A DNA stretch of 64,000 nt from Accumulibacter sp. (GCF_023806625.1 NZ_JAMTDX010000062.1:51722-115721), one strand, 5' to 3'. Shown: positions 19,329 to 29,565, numbered from the stretch's first letter. Translations and numbers: made by a program. Notes: generated from the sequence alone by a model not told the origin.

Positions 19329-21509
19329 GTGTCGGATCTCGAACTGGCCAGCGAACTGTGTCGCGCCGCTCTCCATTCACCACTAGGCTTCTGCCGCCAG
19401 ACGATCGGCTCACTGTTCAGGAGGGCGCTGGCGAGCGGCGAAGCGGTCGTCGAACTGTCCGGCCAGATCCGGTGCAGCGGCGAGCACTGGCAGCGGGCGT
19501 TCGCCAGCGCGACCGAAAGAAGGGGGGTGGTCGGTGGCGAGACGATCGCAGGTGGTGGTCGCTGCGCCTGGCTCGCCGCCCCCCTGCTGGGCTACCGGGG
19601 AGTTATCGGATTCGTCGGCGTTTCCGGCAGGCGAGGCGGTTACGATGCTGCTGCGCAGAGCCGATTTTCGGCGCTCGCGTCGCTGCTGGCGAATGCCCTG
19701 TCGGCGCGCGACAAGGTGCCGCGCGCACCCGCGGCGCCGCCTGGAGTCGCCAAGCCGTCTCCGCTCCGAGGCACGCAGGTCGACCGCGGGAGCGCTGCCG
19801 CACACCCGGCCAGCTGGCCGGGCGGCGCGAGCGAAGTCGAGCAAACCCTGCGCCTGCACGCAGCGATCGTCGAATGCAGCGGTGAGGCGGTTCTGGTGAC
19901 CGACCGTGAGGAACGCATCGTCTCGATCAATCGCGCGTTCTCGGACATGACCGGCTATCCGGAGAGTGAAGTGCTCGGCAGGTCGCCGGGCATGCTGCTT
20001 CACCGGGACGGACAGTCGACGCTGCTCGCGCGGATCGCCGACAGGATGGGCGTCGCGGGAGAATGGCGAGGCGAGCTCCAATTCACGCGCAAGGACGGAA
20101 ATCCATTTCCGGCGCGAACCCTGATTGCCGCGGTGCGGGATGCCGTTGGCCGGGTGCAGAACTACTTCTTCGTGTTTTCCGATGTCAGCGAACGGAAAGA
20201 GGCGGAGCGCCAGATTCATCAGCTCGCCTACTACGATGCGCTGACCGGTCTGCCCAATCGCAGTCTGCTGTACTCGCTGCTCGACAAGGCGCTGAGCATC
20301 GCCGTGCGCAGTCGCACACATGTCGCCGTACTCTTTCTCGACCTCAACCGCTTCAAGCACATCGTCGATTCGTTCGGCCACACTCAGGCAGACCTGATTC
20401 TCAAGGAAGTGAGCCGTCGCCTCAGCGCGACGCTCAGAGCCGAAGACATCGTCGCGCGCCTCGGCGGCGACGAGTTCGTCATCGCGTTGCCGGACATCGG
20501 TCGTCGCGAGCATGCCGGTCAGGTGGCCAGGAAGCTGCTCGCCGTACTCGCCGAAGCATACTTCCTCGAAACCCAGGAGATCCTGCTCTCGGGAAGCATC
20601 GGGATCAGCATCTTCCCCGAGGACGGACGCGACACCGAGGCCCTGCTCAAGAACGCCGACGTGGCCATGTACCGGGCCAAGGGCAGGGGCAGCAGCGCGC
20701 TCGTCTACTACTCGCAGGAGATGAATCAGCGTTCCTTGGAGCAGCTGAAGATCGAAGGGGCGCTGCGCCGGGCGAGCGAGCGCGGCGAATTCCACCTGGT
20801 CTATCAGCCGCAACTCGACCTCGGCAGCGGCCGCATCGTCGGCGCCGAAGCGCTTCTGCGCTGGAATCATCCCGAGCACGGGCCGATATCGCCGGCACAG
20901 TTCATCCCGGTCGCCGAGGAGACCGGGCTGATCCAGCCGATCGGCGAATGGGTGATCGACGCGGCCTGCCGGCAGATTCGCGAATGGCTCGATCTCGGAC
21001 TGAGCAAGGTGCGTGTGGCGGTAAACCTCTCGGCGCGTCAGTTCAGCGCTTCGCTGCCGAAGCGGGTCGTCACGATCATCGCCCGGCAGGCGATTCCGCA
21101 CGATTCGCTGGAACTGGAGATCACCGAGAGCATGCTGATGCACAGCGCCGACTCGGTGGTCGCGATGATGCGCGAGTTTGGCGAGGCCGGGCTGCTGATG
21201 ACTCTCGACGACTTTGGAACCGGTTACTCGAGCCTCTCCTATCTCAAGCGGTTTCCGATCACCAACCTGAAGATCGACCGCTCGTTCGTGCGCGGGATTC
21301 CCTGCGACAGGAACGATTCGGCGATCGCTCGCGCGATCATCAGTATGGCCCGGAGCCTGCGCATGTCGGTGATCGCCGAGGGGGTCGAAACGGCAGCCCA
21401 GATGGAATTCCTGCGTGGTGCGGGCTGCGAAGAAATCCAGGGTTTCTACTTCAGTCGGCCATTGCCGCCCAACGAGTTCGCCGAGCTGCTGCTCCGGACG
21501 AACCTCTGA
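19329..21509 (+). CDS. GAF-PAS-GGDEF-EAL cyclic di-GMP regulator
   Basis: A protein of about 726 residues that may make and/or break cyclic di-GMP. Order: GAF-like N-terminus (about 1-125), PAS domain (about 175-290, IVSINRAFSDMTGYPESEVL), GGDEF domain with intact RLGGDEFVIALP near 378 and substrate motif ALTGLPNRSLLYSLLD, then EAL domain with GAEALLRWNHPEHGPISP near 506, ITESMLMH, TLDDFGTGYSSLSYLKRFP and VIAEGVET. Both catalytic motifs are intact, so either activity is possible. No membrane helix is seen. The start is uncertain: GTG 19329 begins the conserved part; 18900 or ATG 19068 are alternatives. The PilZ-type protein at 1611 may respond to the same messenger. Confidence 0.88.
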   Translation: MSDLELASELCRAALHSPLGFCRQTIGSLFRRALASGEAVVELSGQIRCSGEHWQRAFASATERRGVVGGETIAGGGRCAWLAAPLLGYRGVIGFVGVSGRRGGYDAAAQSRFSALASLLANALSARDKVPRAPAAPPGVAKPSPLRGTQVDRGSAAAHPASWPGGASEVEQTLRLHAAIVECSGEAVLVTDREERIVSINRAFSDMTGYPESEVLGRSPGMLLHRDGQSTLLARIADRMGVAGEWRGELQFTRKDGNPFPARTLIAAVRDAVGRVQNYFFVFSDVSERKEAERQIHQLAYYDALTGLPNRSLLYSLLDKALSIAVRSRTHVAVLFLDLNRFKHIVDSFGHTQADLILKEVSRRLSATLRAEDIVARLGGDEFVIALPDIGRREHAGQVARKLLAVLAEAYFLETQEILLSGSIGISIFPEDGRDTEALLKNADVAMYRAKGRGSSALVYYSQEMNQRSLEQLKIEGALRRASERGEFHLVYQPQLDLGSGRIVGAEALLRWNHPEHGPISPAQFIPVAEETGLIQPIGEWVIDAACRQIREWLDLGLSKVRVAVNLSARQFSASLPKRVVTIIARQAIPHDSLELEITESMLMHSADSVVAMMREFGEAGLLMTLDDFGTGYSSLSYLKRFPITNLKIDRSFVRGIPCDRNDSAIARAIISMARSLRMSVIAEGVETAAQMEFLRGAGCEEIQGFYFSRPLPPNEFAELLLRTNL

Positions 21510-21587
21510 GTGGCCAGCCCGCCGTGGACGGCTCGGCCGTTCAGGTCCTCGCCGGTCGCCGTCCGCTAGGGCATGCCCGGAAAACGC

Positions 21588-21615
21588 TTGCAGTCGCAGG
21601 GCGAGCAGCTAAACT
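21588..21615 (+). promoter_or_regulatory. Candidate promoter of the cytochrome c gene
   Basis: TTGCAG (21588-21593) and TAAACT (21610-21615) are spaced by 16 bases, 53 bases before the ATG at 21668. Consensus match only. Confidence 0.35.
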
Positions 21616-21667
21616 GAAGTCTGTGTCATACTGCTGCAGTTCCCATCAGCCACCAAGGAGAGCGATC

Positions 21668-22090
21668 ATGAGCGGGAAGTTGTTGCGCGCCTGCATAGCG
21701 GTGTCGGTAAGCGTGTTCGCGGCGAACGCCGCGGCTGCCGAGCGCCTCGATATCGGAAAGCGGGAGTACGAGGCGAACTGCGTCGTCTGCCACGGCACCA
21801 AGGGGCGGGGCGACGGACCGTTCAGCGACCTGCTCACCGTGAAGGTGCCCGACCTGACCGTGCTCACGAAGAACAACGGCGGACTGTTCCCGGTGAACCG
21901 GGTCGTCGAGATCATCGACGGCCGGAACATGGTCAAGGGGCACGGGACACGCGAGATGCCGATCTGGGGTGACGTCTACAACGCCGAGGCGGTTCCGCAG
22001 TTCGACGACTATCCTTACAACGCGGCGATCTTCGTCTGGGCGAGGACGCTGGCGCTGATTGATTACCTGAATCGGTTGCAGGTCAAGTAG
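21668..22090 (+). CDS. Periplasmic c-type cytochrome
   Basis: A 140-residue monoheme cytochrome c. A signal peptide (LLRACIAVSVSVFAANAAAA) exports it to the periplasm, and the heme site CVVCHGTKGRGDG is at about residue 38. A distal methionine ligand is probably in TREMPIWGDVY. The mature domain is about 115 residues, suitable for a class I electron carrier. AAGGAG precedes ATG 21668. It stands alone between the GGDEF-EAL gene and pyrD, so its partner oxidase or dehydrogenase is not indicated. Confidence 0.88.
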   Translation: MSGKLLRACIAVSVSVFAANAAAAERLDIGKREYEANCVVCHGTKGRGDGPFSDLLTVKVPDLTVLTKNNGGLFPVNRVVEIIDGRNMVKGHGTREMPIWGDVYNAEAVPQFDDYPYNAAIFVWARTLALIDYLNRLQVK

Positions 22091-22276
22091 GCGCCGCTGC
22101 CCAGCGGGCCGCACCCGCCGCAGGCTGTTCCGGCTGCGCCCGTCAAGCGGGCTCCCCGGGCCGAAATGCGCCAGGCGAGCCGGGCTGCGCCCGATGGCCG
22201 TGGCGGCGGTTCCGCACGCCGCGACAGTCTGCCGGTCCGTTCGCCGACCGGCTGGTCTGCGGTAAAATCGCGGATC

Positions 22277-23326
22277 ATGTTCTATCCGCTTCTGCGCCGG
22301 CTGCTCTTTTCCCTCGACCCGGAGACGGCCCACGGCGTGGCAATGGCCGGAATCGACTGGATCAATGCCTTGCGGGCGGGCGCTCTGCTGGCCGGTCCAG
22401 TGTCTGCCGACCCGGTCGAGGCGATGGGGCTCAGCTTCCCGAACCCGGTCGGACTCGCTGCCGGTCTCGACAAGAACGGCGAACACGTCGATTCCCTGGC
22501 CGCGCTGGGTTTCGGCTTCATCGAGGTTGGCACGGTCACGCCACGTCGGCAACCAGGGAATCCCCGGCCGCGGCTGTTTCGCCTGCCCGAGCGACAGGCG
22601 CTGATCAACCGGATGGGGTTCAACAACGCGGGCGTCGACCGCCTGCTGGCCAACGTCGCGCGCACCGACTTCGTCCGCCGCGGCGGCATTCTCGGGATCA
22701 ACATCGGCAAGAACTTCGACACGCCGATCGAGCGGGCGGCTGACGACTACCTGATCGGTCTCGAGCGCGTCTACGCTCTGGCCAGCTACGTGACCGTCAA
22801 CATCTCGAGCCCGAACACGAAGAACCTGCGCGAGCTGCAGCAGGACGAAGCGCTCGACGCGCTGCTCGGCGAGATAGCCAGCGCCCGGTCGCGTCTTGCC
22901 GATCGCCACGGTCGCTACGTGCCGGTCGCCGTGAAGATCGCTCCCGACCTCGACGAAGCGCAGGTTCAGGCGATCGCCGATCTGCTGCGCAGGCACCGCA
23001 TGGATGCGGTCGTGGCCACCAATACCACGCTCTCGCGGGCCGGCGTCGAGGGTCTGCCGAACGCCAGCGAGGCCGGTGGACTGTCGGGCGCTCCGCTGCT
23101 CGCTGCGGCGACGGCCGTTGTCGGCAAACTCGCCGCGGCGCTGGCCGGCGAGTTGCCGATCATCGCCGTCGGCGGAATCACGACTGGCGCGGATGCGGCC
23201 GCCAAGATCGCCGCAGGCGCAACGCTGGTCCAGCTGTATACCGGTTTCGTCTATCGCGGACCGGAGCTGATCGGCGAGGCGGCGGCAGCGATCGCCGGAG
23301 CGCGCCACCGGCCGGACGCCGGATGA
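22277..23326 (+). CDS. pyrD: Dihydroorotate dehydrogenase (quinone), class 2
   Basis: A 349-residue membrane-associated flavoenzyme oxidising dihydroorotate to orotate with quinone, the fourth step of pyrimidine synthesis. The N-terminal amphipathic region [20 protein letters not shown] is the class 2 mark. [20 protein letters not shown] binds [23 protein letters not shown] and NRMGFNNAG follow, and the catalytic serine is in [17 protein letters not shown]. The C-terminal phosphate site is [27 protein letters not shown] box lies at 22263-22268, so the 5' leader may be very short. Confidence 0.96.
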   Translation: MFYPLLRRLLFSLDPETAHGVAMAGIDWINALRAGALLAGPVSADPVEAMGLSFPNPVGLAAGLDKNGEHVDSLAALGFGFIEVGTVTPRRQPGNPRPRLFRLPERQALINRMGFNNAGVDRLLANVARTDFVRRGGILGINIGKNFDTPIERAADDYLIGLERVYALASYVTVNISSPNTKNLRELQQDEALDALLGEIASARSRLADRHGRYVPVAVKIAPDLDEAQVQAIADLLRRHRMDAVVATNTTLSRAGVEGLPNASEAGGLSGAPLLAAATAVVGKLAAALAGELPIIAVGGITTGADAAAKIAAGATLVQLYTGFVYRGPELIGEAAAAIAGARHRPDAG

Positions 23327-23413
23327 CGTACCCGACGAAAGGGTTGAACACGTGCACCCGGCGGGCGATAATCGGCAGGCTAGCGACTGCGCCGAACTGA
23401 TTGCCCGCGAACC

Positions 23414-23998
23414 ATGACTCACTACCTGTTCATCATCGTCGGCGCGGTCCTCGTGAACAACGTCGTCCTCGTCAGGATTCTCGGACTTTGCCCGTTCATG
23501 GGCGTCTCGAAAAAGCTCGACACGGCGATCGGCATGGGTGCGGCGACGACCTTCGTGCTGACCGTCTCGACCGGGGCGAGTTACGTCATCGACCACTACC
23601 TGCTGATGCCCTTCGGGCTCGAATACCTGCGCACGCTGTCGTTCATCGTGACGATCGCCGCGCTGGTCCAGCTCACCGAGATGGTCATCCAGAAGGCCAG
23701 CCCGGTGCTGCACCAGGTTCTCGGCATCTACCTGCCGCTGATCACGACCAACTGCGCGGTCCTCGGCGTGCCGCTGCTCAACGTCGGCAACCGGCACGAT
23801 TTCATCGAGTCGCTGCTTTTCGGCGCGGGCAGCGCGGTCGGATTCTCACTCGTCCTCGTCCTCTTTGCCGGGATCCGCGAGCGGATCGAAGGCGCAGACG
23901 TGCCTCCGTGCTTCCAGGGGGTGGCGATCGCGATGGTCACCGCGGGGCTGATGAGCCTCGCGTTCATGGGCTTCGCCGGTCTGGACAAATACCAGTGA
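23414..23998 (+). CDS. rsxA: Rnf/Rsx electron transport complex subunit A
   Basis: A 194-residue, six-helix inner-membrane subunit of the ion-pumping ferredoxin:NAD oxidoreductase (Rnf), which in E. coli (Rsx) also reduces Sox[21 protein letters not shown] at the start and [20 protein letters not shown] mid-protein hold the conserved cysteines and charges of the RnfA/E pair. It is homologous to rsxE at 28121. The six genes follow the usual order A-B-C-D-G-E. Its TGA overlaps the rsxB GTG. Confidence 0.96.
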   Translation: MTHYLFIIVGAVLVNNVVLVRILGLCPFMGVSKKLDTAIGMGAATTFVLTVSTGASYVIDHYLLMPFGLEYLRTLSFIVTIAALVQLTEMVIQKASPVLHQVLGIYLPLITTNCAVLGVPLLNVGNRHDFIESLLFGAGSAVGFSLVLVLFAGIRERIEGADVPPCFQGVAIAMVTAGLMSLAFMGFAGLDKYQ

Positions 23999-24537
23999 TC
24001 AGTGCGCTGGCGATCATGGCGCTCGGCGCGGTCGTTCTCGGCGCAGCGCTCGGCTACGCGGCGATCCGCTTCAAGGTCGAGGGCGATCCGCTGGTCGAGA
24101 AGATCGACGCGATCCTCCCGCAGACCCAGTGCGGCCAGTGCGGCTATCCGGGCTGCCGACCCTATGCCGAGGCGATTTCCGCGGGCGAGGCCGAGATCAA
24201 CCTTTGCCCACCGGGTGGCCTCGACGGCGTACGCAAGCTGGCTGACCTGCTGGGTCGGGAGGTCAAGCCGCTGGCTGCCGAGGAGAAGCCGAAGCAAGTG
24301 GCAATCATCGACGAACAGACGTGCATCGGCTGCACGCTGTGCATCCAGGCGTGCCCGGTCGACGCGATCGTCGGCGCGGCCAAACAGATGCACACGGTCG
24401 TCGAATCGCTGTGTACCGGTTGCGAGCTGTGCGTCAAGCCTTGCCCCGTCGAATGCATCACCATGGAGCCGCTGACCGAGAAGCTCGATAACTGGAAGTG
24501 GAAGTACCCGGTGATCGAAATCAGGCGGGTGGCCTGA
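23995..24537 (+). CDS. rsxB: Rnf/Rsx electron transport complex subunit B
   Basis: A 180-residue iron-sulfur subunit anchored by one N-terminal helix ([20 protein letters not shown]). A first cluster motif [16 protein letters not shown] lies near residue 45 with a further cysteine in NLCPPGG. Two ferredoxin-type 4Fe-4S motifs follow, [16 protein letters not shown] and [16 protein letters not shown]. It hands electrons between the soluble donor and the membrane. The GTG start at 23995 overlaps the rsxA stop (GTGA). Its length is normal for the short RsxB group. Confidence 0.95.
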   Translation: MISALAIMALGAVVLGAALGYAAIRFKVEGDPLVEKIDAILPQTQCGQCGYPGCRPYAEAISAGEAEINLCPPGGLDGVRKLADLLGREVKPLAAEEKPKQVAIIDEQTCIGCTLCIQACPVDAIVGAAKQMHTVVESLCTGCELCVKPCPVECITMEPLTEKLDNWKWKYPVIEIRRVA

Positions 24538-24685
24538 GATTCGGCGAGGCCATGTGTCGAGCACTGCGACAGGCGCTTGGGCAAGCCCGGCGGCAAAGAA
24601 AAAACCGACCGATTGGAGCGGCTGCGTGACGAAGAGCGGGCAGCGCGGGTGCCTTGAGGCAAGCCGCGTCCGCTGAAGGAGGGGG

Positions 24686-26434
24686 ATGCTCCAACGACTG
24701 TTTTCGTTCCGCGGCGGGGTCAAGCCCGAAACGAACAAGGCGCCTTCGGTGCAGGTGCCGATCGGCCTCGCGCCGCTGCCGGAGCGCCTCTACGTGCCGT
24801 TGCACCAGCATATCGGGGGGCACCCGAATCCGCTCGTCGAGGCGGGTCAGCGCGTGCTCAAGGGAGAACTGATCGGCGGAGCCGAGGGCTGGGTTTCGGC
24901 GGCAGTCCATGCGCCGACCTCGGGGACCGTCATCGCCGTCGAAGAGCACGTTGCTGCCCACCCCTCAGGCCTGACGACGCTGACCGTGGTCATCGAGCCT
25001 GACGGCCGGGAAGAATGGATCGAACGCCAGGTTGTCGATCACCGCAGCCTGCCGCCCGAGCGCGTCCGCGAGTTCCTGCGCGACGCCGGTGTCGTCGGTC
25101 TCGGTGGCGCCGTCTTCCCGAGCCATGCCAAACTGACCGCAGCGAAGGCCGTGGCCATGGAGGACCTGGTCATCAACGGCGCCGAATGCGAACCGTTCAT
25201 GACCTGCGACGACGTGCTGATGCGCGAGCGCGCCGACGAGATCGTCCGTGGCATCGCGATCTTCCGTGACCTGCTCGGCGCACGGCGTGTGCTGATCGGC
25301 ATCGAGGACAACAAGCCCGAGGCGGTCGCCGCGATGCACGAGGCGGTGGGGCGACTCGGCGAGGACTATCAGGTCGTCGCCGTGCCGACGCGTTATCCGG
25401 CTGGCGGCGCCAAGCAGCTGATCCGCGTGCTGACCGGCAAGGAAGTTCCGGCCAGCAAGCGGTCGACCGAACTCGGCGTGCAGTGTTTCAACGTTGCCAC
25501 GGTCTATACGGCGTATCGGGCGCTGGCCTTCGGAGAGCCGGTGCTCTCGCGGATCGTCACCCTGACCGGGAACGTTGAACAGCCTCGCAACTGGGAGGTC
25601 CGTCTCGGTACGCCGATGCGTGATCTCGTCGCGCTCGGCCGCCCGAAACCCGACACGACTCGCTTTCTGATGGGCGGGCCGATGATGGGATTCGAGATTC
25701 CCGACCTCGCCGCTCCGGTGGTCAAGGCGACCAACTGCATCATCGCCGGGTCGCCGGCGCTTTTCCCGCCGGCGCCGCCGGAAATGCCGTGCATCCGCTG
25801 CGGGGCCTGCGCCGAAGCCTGCCCGCACGAGTTGCAGCCTTTCGATCTGTACTGGTTCGCCCGGGCGAGGAACTTCGGCAAGACTCAGGAGTACTCGCTG
25901 TTCGACTGTATCGAGTGCGGCTGCTGCAGTTACGTCTGTCCCTCGCACATTCCGCTCGTCCAGTACTTCCGCTTCGCGAAGAGCGAGATCTGGGCACGCG
26001 AACGCGAGAAACAGGCGGCCGACGCGGCGAAGGCGCGCTTCGAGCGCCGGAACTCGCGCGAAGAACGCGAACAGGCCGAGAAGGCCGAGCGCCTGGCCAA
26101 GGCTTCTGTGGCCCGGACGTCCGGGAGCAGGCCCGCGGCGACGGACGCCGGGCCGCCCGCCCGCCCGCGGGGCTCATCCGCTGAAGCCGGGTCGGGCAGT
26201 CGGGCAGAATCGCCGACCGATGCCGCAGCCGCCCCCGCGGTCGGCGACGCCGAGGCGCTCAGAAAGGCGACTATCGTCGCGGCGATGGAGCGCGCCCGCG
26301 CCCAGCGCGAGTCGGCCCAGCCGAAGAACACCGACCACCTGAGCGCCGCGCAGCTGCGCGAAATCGCGGCCATCGACGCGCGCCGGGCGGTGCTCGGGTC
26401 AGCCGGCGAGTCGCCGAAAGGTCCCGACGAGTGA
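24686..26434 (+). CDS. rsxC: Rnf/Rsx electron transport complex subunit C
   Basis: A 582-residue peripheral subunit related to NuoF, expected to bind NADH, FMN and two 4Fe-4S clusters. GGVKPETNKAPSVQVP begins the conserved region; GLGGAVFPSHAKLTAAKAVA and INGAECEPFMTCDDVLMRER form the nucleotide site; CIRCGACAEACPHELQP near 368 and CIECGCCSYVCPSHIPLVQY near 408 are the cluster motifs. The last 130 residues are an Ala/Glu/Arg-rich tail without clear fold, as in many proteobacterial RsxC proteins. The 148-base gap after rsxB has no gene. The stop overlaps the rsxD ATG. Confidence 0.96.
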   Translation: MLQRLFSFRGGVKPETNKAPSVQVPIGLAPLPERLYVPLHQHIGGHPNPLVEAGQRVLKGELIGGAEGWVSAAVHAPTSGTVIAVEEHVAAHPSGLTTLTVVIEPDGREEWIERQVVDHRSLPPERVREFLRDAGVVGLGGAVFPSHAKLTAAKAVAMEDLVINGAECEPFMTCDDVLMRERADEIVRGIAIFRDLLGARRVLIGIEDNKPEAVAAMHEAVGRLGEDYQVVAVPTRYPAGGAKQLIRVLTGKEVPASKRSTELGVQCFNVATVYTAYRALAFGEPVLSRIVTLTGNVEQPRNWEVRLGTPMRDLVALGRPKPDTTRFLMGGPMMGFEIPDLAAPVVKATNCIIAGSPALFPPAPPEMPCIRCGACAEACPHELQPFDLYWFARARNFGKTQEYSLFDCIECGCCSYVCPSHIPLVQYFRFAKSEIWAREREKQAADAAKARFERRNSREEREQAEKAERLAKASVARTSGSRPAATDAGPPARPRGSSAEAGSGSRAESPTDAAAAPAVGDAEALRKATIVAAMERARAQRESAQPKNTDHLSAAQLREIAAIDARRAVLGSAGESPKGPDE

Positions 26435-27456
26435 TCGACTTCTCCACACCGCCGTACCTCCTCCAGGCACACACGAGCGTGCGCCGGGTCATGGTCCAGG
26501 TGCTCGTCGCGCTGCTGCCCGGGATTGGCGCTTACGTCTGGCTGATCGGCCCGAGCATCCTGCTGCAGTTGCTGGTCGCGTCGCTCGCCGCACTGCTTGC
26601 CGAGGCGCTGATGCTGCGCCTGCGCGGCAGACCGCTGGGTCTGTTCCTCAGCGACGGCAGTGCGCTGGTCACCGCCTGGCTGATCGCCCTGACCTTCCCG
26701 CCACTGGCCCCGTGGTGGCTGATCACCGTCGGCACGCTGCTGGCGATCGTCGTCGCCAAGCATCTGTACGGCGGCCTGGGCCAGAACCCGTTCAACCCGG
26801 CGATGATCGCTTTCGCGGCCTGCATCGTCTCGTTTCCGGCGCTGATGTCGCAGTGGCCGGTCCTCGGTCTCAAGCTGACCCTGGTCGAGCAGCTCGAGAT
26901 GATCTTCGGACTCGCCCCGCGGATCGATGCGCTGAGCGGCGCGACGCCGCTCGACGCGCTGAAGACCGCGCTGAAGATCGGCGAGGGGAACATCGACATA
27001 CCGACGCTGCTGGCCACGCAGGAGGTCTTCGGAACCTTCGCCGGTCGTGGCTGGGAGTGGGTGACCGCCGGCTATCTGCTTGGCGGACTCTGGCTCTGGC
27101 AGCGGAAGGTCATTCACTGGCAGGCGCCCGCCGGCTTCATCTGCGGTCTGTCGCTGCTCGCGGGTGCCCTCTGGCTGTGGAATCCCGAGCGCTTCGCCAG
27201 CCCGCTGTTCCATCTGTTCTCCGGCGGTGCGATGCTCGGCGCGTTCTTCATCGTCACCGACCCGGTCTCCGGGTGCACGACGACCCGCGGCCGGTTGATC
27301 TTCGGCTTCCTAGCCGGGGTGATCGCGTACACGATCCGCGTCTTCGGCGGCTATCCGGACGGCGTCGCGTTCGCCGTTCTGCTGCTCAACCTCTGTGTGC
27401 CGCTGATCGACATGTATACCCGGCCGCCGATTTTCGGCATGAAGGACGGAAAGTGA
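26431..27456 (+). CDS. rsxD: Rnf/Rsx electron transport complex subunit D
   Basis: A 341-residue inner-membrane subunit with about nine helices and a covalently bound FMN. HTSVRRVMVQVLVALLPGI is the family start, FNPAMIAFAACIVSFPALM lies mid-protein, and the flavinylated threonine is expected in DALSGATPLDALK (SGAT). FIVTDPVSGCTTTRGRLIFG is the second conserved loop. It overlaps rsxC (ATGA) and rsxG (GTGA) by four bases each. Confidence 0.96.
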   Translation: MIDFSTPPYLLQAHTSVRRVMVQVLVALLPGIGAYVWLIGPSILLQLLVASLAALLAEALMLRLRGRPLGLFLSDGSALVTAWLIALTFPPLAPWWLITVGTLLAIVVAKHLYGGLGQNPFNPAMIAFAACIVSFPALMSQWPVLGLKLTLVEQLEMIFGLAPRIDALSGATPLDALKTALKIGEGNIDIPTLLATQEVFGTFAGRGWEWVTAGYLLGGLWLWQRKVIHWQAPAGFICGLSLLAGALWLWNPERFASPLFHLFSGGAMLGAFFIVTDPVSGCTTTRGRLIFGFLAGVIAYTIRVFGGYPDGVAFAVLLLNLCVPLIDMYTRPPIFGMKDGK

Positions 27457-28124
27457 CGCCGCAGGTGAGGAAGCCAACGGCTGCCCGGATGGCGCTGCGC
27501 ACGGCGGTGATCCTGCTGCTCTTCGTCGTCGTGTTCACCAGCCTGCTCGCCGGCGCGTATCTGTGGACCAGACCGGCGGTCGAAGCGGCTGCCGCCGAGG
27601 AGAAGATGAAGTCGATCAGCGAAGTGCTGCCCGGTGAACTGTTCGACAACGATCTCTTGAAAAGCAGCCTGCGCATCGCCCCTGATCCCGCGCTCGGGCT
27701 CGAAGACGAATCGCTCGCTTACCAGGCGCGCAGGGGCGGCCAGGTGACCGGGCTGGTCTTCGAGGCCGTCGCTCCCGACGGCTACTCGGGCAGGATCCGC
27801 CTGTTGATCGGCGTTGGTGTCGACGGGTCGCTGCTCGGCGTGCGCGTGACGCAGCACAAGGAGACGCCAGGGCTCGGCGATTACATCGACCCGCGCAAGG
27901 ACAGGAACCGCGAGCGACCGTGGATCCGCCAGTTCGACGGCCTGTCGCTGGCCAGTGTGCCCGAGCGCGAGTGGCGGGTGCGCAAGGACGGCGGTCGCTT
28001 CGACTCGCTGGCCGGCGCGACGGTCAGCCCACGCGCCGTGATCCGCGCGGTGCACAAGGCGCTGCGTTACGTGGAAGACAATCGCCAGCGGCTGTTTGCG
28101 GCGAATTCAGGAGAGGACGGATGA
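27453..28124 (+). CDS. rsxG: Rnf/Rsx electron transport complex subunit G
   Basis: A 223-residue subunit with one N-terminal helix (AVILLLFVVVFTSLLAGAYL) and a periplasmic FMN-binding domain. The flavinylation motif is FDSLAGATVSPRAVIRAVHK (S/T-GAT) near residue 193, and VTQHKETPGLGDYID is the usual upstream element. GTG 27453 overlaps the rsxD stop; ATG 27489 is an alternative. It overlaps the rsxE start by four bases. Confidence 0.95.
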   Translation: MTPQVRKPTAARMALRTAVILLLFVVVFTSLLAGAYLWTRPAVEAAAAEEKMKSISEVLPGELFDNDLLKSSLRIAPDPALGLEDESLAYQARRGGQVTGLVFEAVAPDGYSGRIRLLIGVGVDGSLLGVRVTQHKETPGLGDYIDPRKDRNRERPWIRQFDGLSLASVPEREWRVRKDGGRFDSLAGATVSPRAVIRAVHKALRYVEDNRQRLFAANSGEDG

Positions 28125-28819
28125 TCAGTCGTGAAGAATTCGCCCAGATCCGGAACAACGGCGTCTGGAGCCAGAACACCAGTCTCGTGCAGATCCTCGG
28201 GCTTTGCCCGCTGCTCGCCGTGACGACCAACCTGGTCAACGGCGTGATGCTGTCGCTGGCGACGATCCTCGTCATGGCCGTCTCGAACGTCGCCGTCGCC
28301 TCGCTGCGCAATCTGATCCCGCACGAGATCCGCATTCCGGTCTTCATCCTGATCGTCGCCGCGCTGGTCACCGTCGTCGATCTCGTCTTAAATGCCCAGC
28401 TCCATCAGCTCTATCTGGTCCTGGGCATCTTCATTCCGTTGATCGTGACAAACTGCATCGTTCTCGCTCGCGTCGAGGCCTTCGCCAACCGCAACCCGCC
28501 GCTGCAGTCGCTGTTCGACGGTGTGTTCATGGGTGTCGGCATGTTGTGGACGCTTGCCCTGCTCGGCGGGCTTCGCGAGCTGATCGGCGCGGGCACGCTG
28601 TTCTCGGGAATCGACATGGTCCTTCCCGGCGTGCAGCCGCTGCAGCTGCTGCCGGCCGACTACCCGGGCTTCCTGCTCGCGATCCTGCCGCCCGGGGCGT
28701 TCATCCTGCTTGGCTGCCTGATCGCCTGGAAGAACTGGATCGAAGCGCGGATGGCCGCGCGCGCGCGCCGCCCGGGCCATCGCCAGACTGCCACGCCGGC
28801 CGTCGCCGACGGCAGGTAG
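28121..28819 (+). CDS. rsxE: Rnf/Rsx electron transport complex subunit E
   Basis: A 232-residue six-helix membrane subunit paired with RsxA. NNGVWSQNTSLVQILGLCPL and LAVTTNLVNGVMLSLATILV, then LIVTNCIVLARVEAFANRNP, are diagnostic. The C-terminus is basic (MAARARRPGHRQ). CAGGAGAGGACGG precedes ATG 28121. The downstream nth gene starts 20 bases later; an rnf-nth arrangement is common in proteobacteria. Confidence 0.96.
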   Translation: MISREEFAQIRNNGVWSQNTSLVQILGLCPLLAVTTNLVNGVMLSLATILVMAVSNVAVASLRNLIPHEIRIPVFILIVAALVTVVDLVLNAQLHQLYLVLGIFIPLIVTNCIVLARVEAFANRNPPLQSLFDGVFMGVGMLWTLALLGGLRELIGAGTLFSGIDMVLPGVQPLQLLPADYPGFLLAILPPGAFILLGCLIAWKNWIEARMAARARRPGHRQTATPAVADGR

Positions 28820-28839
28820 CCCGTGGAGATGCGGAGCCG

Positions 28840-29496
28840 ATGACCGACGCCGATTGCCGAGAAGTCTTCGCGCGCCTGCGTGCGGCGAACCCCGAACCGG
28901 CGAGCGAGCTCGAGTACGCGACGCCCTTCGAACTGCTCGTCGCGGTCATCCTCTCGGCGCAGGCCACCGACCGGAGCGTCAACCTGGCCACGCGAAGACT
29001 CTTCGCCGTTGCGCCGACTCCCGAGGCGATGCTCGTGCTCGGCGAGGATGGACTGATTGGCTACATTAGCCGCATCGGCCTGTACCAGAGCAAGGCGAAG
29101 AACATCATCGCTACCTCCCGGCAGCTGATCGAGCAGCACAACGGCGAGGTCCCGCGCGCCAGGGCGGCGCTCGAGGCCCTCCCGCGGGTCGGCCGGAAGA
29201 CCGCGAACGTCGTCCTGAACGTTGCCTTCGGCGAGGCGACGATTGCCGTGGACACGCACATCTTCCGCGTCGCCAACCGCACCGGCCTGGCCCCGGGGAA
29301 GACGCCGCTGGCCGTCGAGCGCGCGCTTCTGCAAGTGGTTCCCGAAGAGTTTCGCCGGTCGGCGCACCATTGGCTGATTCTCCACGGTCGCTACGTGTGC
29401 AAGGCGCGGCGACCCGAGTGCTCGCGCTGCGTGATCGCCGATCTGTGCGTCTACCCCGAGAAGGCCGCCGGGGTTGCGGGAACTGCTCGGCGGTGA
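28840..29496 (+). CDS. nth: Endonuclease III
   Basis: A 218-residue DNA glycosylase/AP lyase removing oxidised pyrimidines. The helix-hairpin-helix LPRVGRKTANVVLNVAFG holds the catalytic lysine and VDTHIFRVANRTGLAPGK the catalytic aspartate. The C-terminal 4Fe-4S site is C-x6-C-x2-C-x5-C in CKARRPECSRCVIADLC. AVILSAQATDRSVN is the N-terminal signature. Start at ATG 28840, 20 bases after rsxE. Confidence 0.97.
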   Translation: MTDADCREVFARLRAANPEPASELEYATPFELLVAVILSAQATDRSVNLATRRLFAVAPTPEAMLVLGEDGLIGYISRIGLYQSKAKNIIATSRQLIEQHNGEVPRARAALEALPRVGRKTANVVLNVAFGEATIAVDTHIFRVANRTGLAPGKTPLAVERALLQVVPEEFRRSAHHWLILHGRYVCKARRPECSRCVIADLCVYPEKAAGVAGTARR

Positions 29497-29565
29497 TCGC
29501 AGACTAAGACCGCGTCGCCGTGCGCAGCTGCTTCCCCGAAACCGTCCGCCGCCCCGAGATCCGCA